From Spirochaetales bacterium (lineage in GTDB: Bacteria > Desulfobacterota_D > UBA1144), in NCBI GenBank assembly GCA_002730475.1, contig PCAG01000035.1, forward strand, positions 1-11,448: a stretch of DNA of 11,448 nucleotides, in the 5' to 3' direction. The notes below the pieces were generated by a model that saw only the letters and a list, made by a program, of their open reading frames with translations, did no database searches and was not told where the DNA came from. Below are positions 1-6,985 of this stretch, piece by piece (within the stretch, counting starts at the first letter, position 1; each line of letters opens with the position of its first letter). The position numbers and the translations under genes are program-made.

Positions 1-168
1 GTTTTTAATAAAAAAAAAGAATATGAAGGAGCATCACTTTATATCAATGACTCAAATGATGATACTCAATTTAATTATTTAATAGGGTTAAATAATGAAA
101 TTATAAAAGATCAAAATGCTTTAACCAAAAAAATTGATAACAAAATAATAAACGAGTTATTTTATTAA
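1..168 (+). CDS. C-terminal fragment of an unidentified protein
   Basis: The reading frame is open from the first base of the window and stops with TAA at 166-168, leaving 55 C-terminal residues of a gene that starts upstream. The fragment is polar and rich in Asn, Lys and Asp, with no membrane segment and no motif that I recognise, so I assign no function. The frame is probably real: it runs without interruption to a stop one base before the ATG of the next gene at 170, the same tight packing seen elsewhere here, which suggests that it is co-transcribed with the VTC-domain gene. Because bacterial VTC genes often have characteristic partners, its full-length identity would help explain the neighbour. 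Confidence 0.7.
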   Translation, partial: VFNKKKEYEGASLYINDSNDDTQFNYLIGLNNEIIKDQNALTKKIDNKIINELFY

Positions 169-169
169 A

Positions 170-820
170 ATGAATGAAAACAGAATAGAAAAAAAATTTG
201 TTCTTGGAAAATTTAAAGATGATTTTTTCAAAAAATTCTTACTAGTTAATGGCTTTACTAAACAATATCCAGATAGAACTATCAGTTCTATATATTTGGA
301 TACAGCTAATTATGATTTTGCTAAAGACAACATCAATGGAGTAAGTGAGAGAAAAAAAATTAGATTTAGATGGTATAATGATGATTTAGATAAAATTTAC
401 ATTGAGGAAAAGAACAAAAGAAACTTTAATGTATGGAAAAATATAAAAAAGGTAGATTTTCAAATTAACAAAAAAAAAATAATAGAAAGTTTAAAAAATA
501 ATTTTCTTAATATAAAATTTAAAAATAATAATTTTAATTACAAATTTGTTCTTAAAACTAACTACAAAAGAAGTTATTGGCTTTCAAACAATAATAAAAT
601 AAGAGCAACAATTGATATTGATATTAATACAAGTCCCGCAAATAATTTATCAAAACCTATTTATCTAGGAGACACTATATTGGAATTTAAATTTCATCCA
701 ATTTATGAAACATACTTTAGAAATTTTTTTACGAATAAAATTAGTCATCTAAGAACTCAAAAATATTCTAAATATGTAAGATCATTTATAGAATTGGAAA
801 ATTCAGGATTAAATATTTAA
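170..820 (+). CDS. VTC-domain protein (polyphosphate polymerase-like, CYTH/TTM fold)
   Basis: This 216-residue protein looks like a stand-alone VTC domain, the tunnel-fold domain that makes polyphosphate from ATP in the yeast vacuolar transporter chaperone complex. Visible hallmarks are RIEKKF at residues 5-10, SSIYLDT at 39-45 followed by a Tyr-Asp-Phe turn, the basic strand ERKKIRFRWY at 60-69 with alternating Arg 65 and 67, EEKNKR at 79-84, a Tyr-Lys-Arg at 132-134, the acidic strand RATIDIDI at 145-152, LEFKF at 171-175 and the C-terminal YSKYVRSF at 199-206. Together these give the alternating Arg/Lys and Glu pairs that line the catalytic tunnel in the family. There is no SPX domain and no membrane segment, as is usual for short bacterial members. 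The ATG lies one base after the preceding stop, and the next gene starts five bases after this one. Family membership is well supported; actual polyphosphate synthesis is inferred. Confidence 0.8.
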   Translation: MNENRIEKKFVLGKFKDDFFKKFLLVNGFTKQYPDRTISSIYLDTANYDFAKDNINGVSERKKIRFRWYNDDLDKIYIEEKNKRNFNVWKNIKKVDFQINKKKIIESLKNNFLNIKFKNNNFNYKFVLKTNYKRSYWLSNNNKIRATIDIDINTSPANNLSKPIYLGDTILEFKFHPIYETYFRNFFTNKISHLRTQKYSKYVRSFIELENSGLNI

Positions 821-825
821 TTTAT

Positions 826-1506
826 ATGAAAGATTTAACATTAATTATTCCTGCAAAAAAAGAAAAGGAGTCGCTACCCAAAGTAATCGAAAGTTTAAAA
901 AAATTTGATTGTAAAATACTAGTATCTTTACAGAATGATGACCATGAAACTATAAGTGCAATTAAAAATTATGATATAAAAATGCATATGCAGAATGGAA
1001 AGGGATATGGAAATTCTTTAATTGAGGGAATATATAATTGCGATACAACTTATTTTTGCATATTTAATGCCGATGGTTCAATGGAAGAAAATGATTTAAT
1101 AAATTTATACAACTCAATAAAAAATAAAGATTTTGTATTTACATCTAGATATTTAAAAGGTGGTGGCAGCGAAGACGATACCATAGTAACATTCATTGGA
1201 AATCAAATTTTTAGTTTTTTAGGAAAAGTATTATTTTTTTTAAATATTTCAGATATCCTATACACTTATCTAATAGGTAGAACAGAATCATTTAATAAAC
1301 TTGATATTAATTCATCTGATTTTAGATTTTGTGTTGAATTGCCTATAAAGATGCATATTTCAAATATGTCATATAGCTCCATACCGTCTTATGAAAAAAA
1401 AAGAATTGGAGGTAAAAAAAAGGTCAATGCCATACGGGATGGTTTTTTTATTTTGGGAGAAATGTTAAAGTTATTTTTTAGGTATAAAATTCTTCGAAAG
1501 AAATAG
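826..1506 (+). CDS. Family 2 glycosyltransferase (DPM1-like GT-A)
   Basis: This 226-residue protein starts with the GT-A nucleotide-binding strand LTLIIPAKKEKESLP (residues 4-18), which matches the usual opening of dolichyl-phosphate-mannose-synthase-like transferases. GKGYGNSLIEGI at 58-69 is the family's Gly-Lys-Gly turn, and FNADGS at 80-85 sits where the metal-binding Asp-x-Asp is expected. The first acidic position is Asn81 and only Asp83 is kept, which is unusual. FTSRYLKGGGS at 105-115 resembles the GSRF/GSRY strand of the family. Residues 123-150 are hydrophobic and may sit in or on the membrane; there are no extra C-terminal transmembrane helices. Donor and acceptor cannot be read from the sequence. 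It lies five bases downstream of the VTC gene, and its 3' end overlaps the convergent WecA-like gene by 36 bases. Confidence 0.85.
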   Translation: MKDLTLIIPAKKEKESLPKVIESLKKFDCKILVSLQNDDHETISAIKNYDIKMHMQNGKGYGNSLIEGIYNCDTTYFCIFNADGSMEENDLINLYNSIKNKDFVFTSRYLKGGGSEDDTIVTFIGNQIFSFLGKVLFFLNISDILYTYLIGRTESFNKLDINSSDFRFCVELPIKMHISNMSYSSIPSYEKKRIGGKKKVNAIRDGFFILGEMLKLFFRYKILRKK

Positions 1507-2511
1507 ATACACCATTAAATAAATAAAAACATTTAAAAGTATCAATCCAATTAAAATTTTTGTATGATAGAAATATATTGTTGATAACAAGAACGTTGGG
1601 ATATTAAAAATTAAAATTAATATAGAGGTAAAAGTGTTTATATATTTTTTATCTAATATTTTTTTGATAGAGAAATATCTGAAAATTAACTGATGTAAAT
1701 GATGTCTATCGGCAATAGATATACTTGTATTTTTATATAGTCTTCTAATTTGTGAAAATAGATTTTCGAAAGCCGGATACCATAACAATGCGGCCACATA
1801 ATAAGGTGAAATATTCATATTATCTGAATAAATTTTCAATAAAATAATTGCGACAACTGTTGAAATTAAATATGTTCCACCATCTCCCAAGTAAACAAAT
1901 CCTAACAAATTAAATATAAAAAAGATTAATAAAGAACAAATCAATATTTTTATTAAATTTATTTCTTCATTAGCAATTTCGATGGATGGATTAAAATAGT
2001 ATATGAGAAATAAAAGAGATGATAAAACTAGAATATAATATCCTGAAACTAAACCATTCAATCCGTCAATAAAATTACTTCCGTTTAATAAAATAGATAA
2101 ACAGAAAACTGTAAAAATTATATTGAATAAATTTATTTCTAATAAATTGTCAAAAAAATTTATGCTTATAGATCTAATTATTAAATTTTCTGAATACGCT
2201 AAAAAAAATAGAATTATTAATTGTAAAAATAATCTTAATTTTGGATTTGTTAAATAGTTTCTGTCTGACAATATACCTAAAAAGAATATTAGCGTTGAAA
2301 AAATTTTTACATAGAAAAATTTCTCTGGTAAGAAAAGTAAAATTGCTAATATTAAATAAATACCACCAATGACTAATGGATTTTTATTTTCTTTACCAAT
2401 TTTTTTATGGTCAGAATAATTAGCTTGATCAATAAAAAAATTGTACTTTTTAAATATAACAAAAATCAATAAAAAAAGAAAAATTAAGCTTAAAAAACTA
2501 CTTAAGTTCAC
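1471..2511 (-). CDS. WecA/MraY/TagO-type undecaprenyl-phosphate sugar-1-phosphate transferase
   Basis: This is a polytopic membrane protein of 346 residues with about ten hydrophobic helices. It carries the main signatures of the polyprenyl-phosphate N-acetylhexosamine-1-phosphate transferases: NGSNFIDGLNGL at 143-154, LGDGGTYLI at 208-216 with the catalytic-region Asp210, and ADRHHLHQ at 267-274, the cytosolic His motif. Enzymes of this type start O-antigen, capsule or teichoic acid chains by putting a sugar phosphate on undecaprenyl phosphate at the inner membrane. The usual Asp-Asp pair near residue 83 reads Ser-Asp-Arg, so one acid is missing, and the N-terminal PRxGG motif reads PLVIGG. 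The start is GTG at 2511-2509, inside the end of fcl (14-base overlap); the frame then opens directly into the first helix. It is the last gene of the minus-strand operon. The exact sugar substrate is unknown. Confidence 0.88.
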   Translation of the reverse strand: MNLSSFLSLIFLFLLIFVIFKKYNFFIDQANYSDHKKIGKENKNPLVIGGIYLILAILLFLPEKFFYVKIFSTLIFFLGILSDRNYLTNPKLRLFLQLIILFFLAYSENLIIRSISINFFDNLLEINLFNIIFTVFCLSILLNGSNFIDGLNGLVSGYYILVLSSLLFLIYYFNPSIEIANEEINLIKILICSLLIFFIFNLLGFVYLGDGGTYLISTVVAIILLKIYSDNMNISPYYVAALLWYPAFENLFSQIRRLYKNTSISIADRHHLHQLIFRYFSIKKILDKKYINTFTSILILIFNIPTFLLSTIYFYHTKILIGLILLNVFIYLMVYLFLSKNFIPKK

Positions 2512-3454
2512 TAAATCTACTGTTTATAATTTTTTTCAGTCCTATCTTTAAAGGAACTTTTGATTTCCATCCTAATCTCTTTATTTTGCTTGAATTAAGA
2601 TTCTTTTTAAAAGTTCCATCTGGGAATTTACTATCGAAGTATATTTTTCCTTTGTATCCTATAAGTTCAGATAAAAGGTTGGCCAATTTTCTTATTGTAA
2701 TACTTTCTCCGCTGCCAATATTTAAAATCGGTAGTTCTTTTTTAAATTCTCTTTTGAGGGTTTTTTTTGATAATTTTAATAAATTTAAAATTGCCTGTGC
2801 TAAATCTTCTGAATAAATAAATTCCCTTATAGGTTTTCCGGTACCTAATAATGTTATCATTTTTTTATTTAATTTTTTTGCTTTTATAAATTTTGTGATC
2901 ATTGCAGGAATTACATGTCCACTGAAACTATCAAAATTATCATTTATTCCATATAGATTTGTGGGCATCAAACAAACTATGTCTAATTTTTGATCTTCAT
3001 ACAATGATTCGCATAATTTTATTCCAGCAATCTTTGCTATTGCGTAACACTGATTTGTTTTTTCTAGTTTTCCAGTTAATAAACTATTTTCCAAAATAGG
3101 ACTTTTAGCTAATTTAGGATATATGCATGAAGTCCCTAAAAAAATAGTTCTCTTTATTTTTTTACTAATAGCTAATTTTAATAATGAATTCTGTATCTCA
3201 ATGTTTTCAAAAAAAAAATCTTTTTGATAAGTACTATTAGCCATAATTCCTCCTGCTCTTGCAGCAGCCATAACCATATAACCCACTTTTTTATTTTTAA
3301 AAAATTTTTTTACTTTATCGTAATTTCTTAAATCTAATTTTTTTTTATCAACAGTTAATATTTTTGAATAACCATTAGATTTCAAAATTTTGATTACAGA
3401 ACTCCCTGCTAAACCTTTATGTCCAGCTACAAAAATTGTATCTTTTTTTTTCAT
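2498..3454 (-). CDS. fcl: GDP-L-fucose synthase (GDP-4-keto-6-deoxymannose 3,5-epimerase/4-reductase)
   Basis: This 318-residue NADPH-dependent short-chain dehydrogenase converts GDP-4-keto-6-deoxy-D-mannose, the product of Gmd, to GDP-L-fucose. It has the Rossmann motif GHKGLAGS at 11-18, AAARAGGIMAN at 63-73, LGTSCIYP at 106-113, LENSLLTG at 121-128, YAIAK at 137-141 and SGH at 178-180. Mapped to the E. coli enzyme from memory, the catalytic Tyr and Lys are Tyr137 and Lys141, and the epimerase acid/base pair is Cys110 and His180. The usual active-site Ser is Thr108, a conservative change. Length is normal for the family. Its ATG overlaps the gmd stop by one base (TAATG), so the two are very likely translationally coupled and form a complete two-step fucose pathway from GDP-mannose. 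Confidence 0.95.
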   Translation of the reverse strand: MKKKDTIFVAGHKGLAGSSVIKILKSNGYSKILTVDKKKLDLRNYDKVKKFFKNKKVGYMVMAAARAGGIMANSTYQKDFFFENIEIQNSLLKLAISKKIKRTIFLGTSCIYPKLAKSPILENSLLTGKLEKTNQCYAIAKIAGIKLCESLYEDQKLDIVCLMPTNLYGINDNFDSFSGHVIPAMITKFIKAKKLNKKMITLLGTGKPIREFIYSEDLAQAILNLLKLSKKTLKREFKKELPILNIGSGESITIRKLANLLSELIGYKGKIYFDSKFPDGTFKKNLNSSKIKRLGWKSKVPLKIGLKKIINSRFSELK

Positions 3455-4509
3455 TAAATCTGATTTTTCTTAGCAAGTTCTATATCAGAGTCAATCATAT
3501 CCTTTACTAGATCACTTAAATTATTCTTAAGTTTGTAATTCAATTCTTTAAAAGCTTTTCTTGCATCTCCTTTTAAATAATCTATTTCTAAAGGTCGATA
3601 ATATTTTTTATCTACTTTAATTAAAAGTTCTTTTTTTCTTCCTTTAAATAAATAAGCTTTCTCATTTTGGCCTTTTCCTTCCCACTTAATTTTTAAACCC
3701 AAATATTTACAGCATAAATTAATAAAATCTCTTACACTTGTTGCTTTTCCAGTGGCAATTACATAATCATCTGGTTTTTTTCTTTGTAATATTTTCCATT
3801 GCATCTCAACATAATCTTTTGCATGTCCCCAATCTCTTTTTGCTCTCAGATTTCCGATGTACAAAACATTCTTGGAACCTAGTATTTTTTTGGCAAAAAA
3901 CATCGTTATTTTTCTTGTTACAAAAGTCTCTCCTCGTCTTGGACTTTCGTGATTAAATAATATTCCATTGCAAGCAAAAAAACCATAAGCTTCTCGATAA
4001 ACTTTTGTTATCCAGTATGAATAAAGTTTTGCAACTCCATACGGAGACTTTGGTACCATAATAGAATTTTCATTAAACGAATTAATTTTACCAAAACTTT
4101 CTCCAAACAATTCGGAGGTACTCGCTTGATAAAATTTGGTTTTGTTTAAGTTTAAAAATCTCATTGCTTCTAAAATTCTTAAAGTTCCTAATCCATTTAC
4201 TTCTGATGTATACTCTGGTATTTCAAATGAGTGCCCGACATGACTTTGGGCTCCTAAATTGTATATTTCTGTTGGCTTAACTTTGCTAATTATATTAAAT
4301 AAACTATTCGAGTCCGCCAGGTCACCATAATGTAGAAAAAAATTAGAACTTACATGAATATCTTTATATATATGATCTATTCTACTAGTATTGAAACTTG
4401 ATGACTTTCTTTTAATGCCATGAACTTTATATCCCTTTTTCAAAAGAAGCTCCGCTAAGTAAGAACCATCTTGACCAGTAACACCTGTTATTAAAGCTAT
4501 TTTTTTCAA
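3454..4509 (-). CDS. gmd: GDP-mannose 4,6-dehydratase
   Basis: This 351-residue enzyme makes GDP-4-keto-6-deoxy-D-mannose from GDP-mannose, the first committed step to GDP-L-fucose. It is a textbook member: TGVTGQDGS at 8-16 binds the dinucleotide, RKSSSFNTSR at 34-43 is the NADP-binding and tetramer-contact loop, YNLGAQSHV is at 83-91, ASTSELFGE at 129-137 gives Thr131 and Glu133, and SPYGVAK at 155-161 gives Tyr157 and Lys161. NHESPRRGETF at 186-196 and RDWGHAKDYV at 225-234 form the GDP-sugar site. The start is TTG at 4509-4507: the frame has a stop shortly upstream, no ATG or GTG lies in between, and a later start would remove the nucleotide-binding loop. It is one base downstream of the family 2 transferase and overlaps fcl by one base. 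Confidence 0.96.
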   Translation of the reverse strand: MKKIALITGVTGQDGSYLAELLLKKGYKVHGIKRKSSSFNTSRIDHIYKDIHVSSNFFLHYGDLADSNSLFNIISKVKPTEIYNLGAQSHVGHSFEIPEYTSEVNGLGTLRILEAMRFLNLNKTKFYQASTSELFGESFGKINSFNENSIMVPKSPYGVAKLYSYWITKVYREAYGFFACNGILFNHESPRRGETFVTRKITMFFAKKILGSKNVLYIGNLRAKRDWGHAKDYVEMQWKILQRKKPDDYVIATGKATSVRDFINLCCKYLGLKIKWEGKGQNEKAYLFKGRKKELLIKVDKKYYRPLEIDYLKGDARKAFKELNYKLKNNLSDLVKDMIDSDIELAKKNQI

Positions 4510-4510
4510 C

Positions 4511-5272
4511 TTAAGTTATTTTTTTTAATTTGTTATAAGAGAGTACTAATACACAATAAATAGAAAATATTAAATTATAATTTTCCAAATAATAATATAT
4601 TTTAAATGCATTACTTAATTTATTTAATAAATTAGAAGAGAGGGAATTCTTAGTTTTTCTCCATAAAACTAGGCTTTTCTTTATATGGCTAAGTTTGTAT
4701 CCCATTCTAGATAATTTAAGCCATAAAGCATAGTCTTCCTGTGAAGTTAAGTTGGAAAATTTCATATTTTTTAAAATTTTTTTGCTAAACATAACTGTAC
4801 TAAGTCCAATACAATTTGATTTGATTAGTTCATGATATTGTGGGTCGAAATGAGCTTTTCTTTGTCCAATAATTTTATTATCCTCATCAATATGCTTGTA
4901 TGATGTGAAAGAGAAAGTTAAATCTTTTTTAATCATTAATTTTAACTGATAAATTAATTTGTTTTTATTCCATAAATCATCGGCATCTACTAAAGCAATA
5001 TATTTTCCCCTACAAAATTTCAAAGCTTTATTTCTTGACTTCGCAACACCAATATTAATATTATTTAATATAATTTTACATTTATTAAAATTTTTTAATA
5101 AACCTCTAACAAATTCTAAATCATTTTTATCCTTATCATCATAAACAAAAATTAGTTCGTAATTTCTATAACTTTGATTATAAATTGAGTCCAATGTTTG
5201 CTTTAAAAAATTTTTTTTTTGATAATATGTAATAATTACCGATACAAGTGGAAGTTTATTATTATTTTTCAT
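4511..5272 (-). CDS. Family 2 glycosyltransferase (GT-A)
   Basis: This is a complete GT-A transferase of 253 residues. PLVSVIITYYQKKNFLKQTL at 8-27 is the donor-binding first strand and helix; NIGVAKSRNKAL at 73-84 and the DADDL metal-binding site at 96-100 follow. SQEDYALWLKL at 177-187 carries the Glu-Asp that supplies the catalytic base in inverting members, and LWRKTKNSLS at 203-212 matches the usual closing segment. Residues 234-246 are hydrophobic and may anchor the C-terminus to the membrane. The best resemblance is to single-domain lipopolysaccharide or capsule transferases. It overlaps the upstream membrane-protein gene by four bases (ATGA) and is followed one base later by gmd, so an L-fucosyl transfer is possible, but the donor cannot be read from the sequence. 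Confidence 0.92.
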   Translation of the reverse strand: MKNNNKLPLVSVIITYYQKKNFLKQTLDSIYNQSYRNYELIFVYDDKDKNDLEFVRGLLKNFNKCKIILNNINIGVAKSRNKALKFCRGKYIALVDADDLWNKNKLIYQLKLMIKKDLTFSFTSYKHIDEDNKIIGQRKAHFDPQYHELIKSNCIGLSTVMFSKKILKNMKFSNLTSQEDYALWLKLSRMGYKLSHIKKSLVLWRKTKNSLSSNLLNKLSNAFKIYYYLENYNLIFSIYCVLVLSYNKLKKIT

Positions 5273-6978
5273 CTAAAAGAATAAAATATATAATTGTTTT
5301 TATTAAAAACTTTTAAGTTATCTGCTGCTCTTACACAAGTTGATGGAATATCCCAACATTTGCCATTAGTTTTATACAATTTATGCCCATCAACTATTAT
5401 TTCTTCATACTCAACTTTCTCAACCCAATAAAAAGGAAAATTGCGAAAATTGTGATGTTTATCACCTTGAATATTGATTTCATTATAAATTCTCATTGTA
5501 TTTTTGACATAAAATATTGCTAAACTAATTAAAAAAATAATTGAGATTTTTTTAATTATTTTTTTATTTGAAAAGTCAAAATTTTTATAAATAAGAAAAA
5601 TAATTGGAAAAATAAAAAGGAGATAAATTATTATATAGCCCGCGTATCTCAATGTTGGAAAGTTAAAAAACCATAAAAAGAATACTAAAAACGTTATTAA
5701 ATAGAATAAATTAAATTTAGAATTTGTAGTAAAATTATTATATTTATTTATAAAAATTTCTTTACGAAAAAATGAAGAAAAAATCAAAAGAATTAAAAAA
5801 ATTACTAAAAAATAATCTGATACTTTATTAAAAAAATAGTACTCAATCCAATTATTTAACCAATTTAAAGAACTAATATATATCTCATGATCCTGTATAT
5901 CTAAATTTGGTCCTTTGCCTGCTTTAGACCAGACTTCGTAATGAAGATTTAAATGATTTACTATATCTGACGAAAGTGACCACTTAAAAGTTTCACTAAA
6001 ACAAGTTACTTCAACTGGATATAAAATACATCCTGTAGAAGTAAAATTAAAAAAGAATAAATAAATTAAAGGAAACAAAGCAATTATAATGTATTCTAAT
6101 TTAAAAATGTTTTTTAGAAGGGTTTTTTTGTTTTTTATTAAAAAAAATGCAAAAATTATAAAAAGTGAATAAATTGATAAAATAAATTTCGTAGATATAG
6201 CAAAGATTATCAAGATAAGTGAAATTTTAAAATAAGTGAATTTACTATGAGTTTTTAATTTATAATTAAATATTATTTCAATAATAAAGAATAAAAAAAT
6301 TGATACTAGTATTTGTCCGGCAATATCTGAGCCATATTCTGCAATCCGGCTGAATTTTGTAAGAAATAAGATTAAAAAAAATATAAGTAAAAGTTGAGAT
6401 AAGCTGCTGTTTTTGTCAGATTTGAAATAAATCTCTATTAAAATAAATAATATAAAAAATACTAAGAATGCATAATTTGTTAAATTAAATAAATAATGCT
6501 CAAATTCTGGAAAGTAGTGTAACGATTGAAGCAAAAATAAAGAGCTTATGTGTTTAAAACCATGATTTAAATTACCCAGCCCGAATTGAAGTTTTTGTTG
6601 AGCAAATTGGAGGGAATTTGGTAGGTGATAATAAGGAAAATCCTCATTAGTTTTTGAAATCAATAAACATAAAAACAATAATGAATAAACAAATACAAAA
6701 ACTATCAAGTCTTTTTTTATTTTGTAGATCTTATTGGTCGAAAAATAAATAAATATGAAAAATCCGATAGTAAATAGAGTGATATTATGAATAAAATTAT
6801 GAGGATAAAAAATATGGGTAAAACTTGAAATTATAGATAAAATAAAAAGACCAAAAATTCCACATAATCCTAGATTAAAATTTGAATTATTTGAATTTAT
6901 GAGTTTGAGACCGATTAAACCAAATCCTAAAGTAGAAAAGCAAATTAAAAGTGAAATTATAAAAAATAAAAATAGCAT
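5269..6978 (-). CDS. LIC_10190-like multi-pass membrane protein (possible polymerase or GT-C-type transferase)
   Basis: This 569-residue integral membrane protein has roughly a dozen hydrophobic helices and a short C-terminal soluble tail. Recognisable landmarks are NEDFPYYHLP at 111-120 in an early loop, SRIAEYGSDI at 210-219, ISTKF at 261-265, a loop with two Cys (Cys317 and Cys326) around TGCILYPVEVTCF, the FPTLRYAGY segment at 439-447 and the tail motif CWDIPSTC at 541-548. I associate this pattern with the LIC_10190 family of membrane proteins, which lie in surface-polysaccharide clusters and have no assigned reaction. The early acidic loop with Glu112-Asp113 resembles the first periplasmic loop of GT-C transferases, so a lipid-sugar-dependent transferase or Wzy-like polymerase is a reasonable inference. 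It starts with ATG seven bases after the upstream transferase and overlaps the next gene by four bases. Confidence 0.72.
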   Translation of the reverse strand: MLFLFFIISLLICFSTLGFGLIGLKLINSNNSNFNLGLCGIFGLFILSIISSFTHIFYPHNFIHNITLFTIGFFIFIYFSTNKIYKIKKDLIVFVFVYSLLFLCLLISKTNEDFPYYHLPNSLQFAQQKLQFGLGNLNHGFKHISSLFLLQSLHYFPEFEHYLFNLTNYAFLVFFILFILIEIYFKSDKNSSLSQLLLIFFLILFLTKFSRIAEYGSDIAGQILVSIFLFFIIEIIFNYKLKTHSKFTYFKISLILIIFAISTKFILSIYSLFIIFAFFLIKNKKTLLKNIFKLEYIIIALFPLIYLFFFNFTSTGCILYPVEVTCFSETFKWSLSSDIVNHLNLHYEVWSKAGKGPNLDIQDHEIYISSLNWLNNWIEYYFFNKVSDYFLVIFLILLIFSSFFRKEIFINKYNNFTTNSKFNLFYLITFLVFFLWFFNFPTLRYAGYIIIYLLFIFPIIFLIYKNFDFSNKKIIKKISIIFLISLAIFYVKNTMRIYNEINIQGDKHHNFRNFPFYWVEKVEYEEIIVDGHKLYKTNGKCWDIPSTCVRAADNLKVFNKNNYIFYSFR

Positions 6979-6985
6979 TAATTTC

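Noticed and set aside
1..168. Naming the truncated first gene as a VTC partner such as a CotH-like or DUF4956 protein
   Set aside because: Only 55 C-terminal residues are present and no motif of either family is visible.
2586..2816. Plus-strand open frame of 76 codons
   Set aside because: It lies wholly antisense within fcl, matches no family and is explained by the complementary strand of a conserved gene.
3738..3956. Plus-strand open frame of 72 codons
   Set aside because: It is antisense to the most conserved part of gmd, and its sequence shows no domain of its own.
4959..5144. Plus-strand open frame of 61 codons
   Set aside because: It is antisense to the DADD region of a family 2 glycosyltransferase, with no independent support.
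5211..5220. Run of ten T bases as a possible terminator
   Set aside because: It is inside the coding sequence of the family 2 transferase (Lys codons on the minus strand), and no GC-rich hairpin precedes it.
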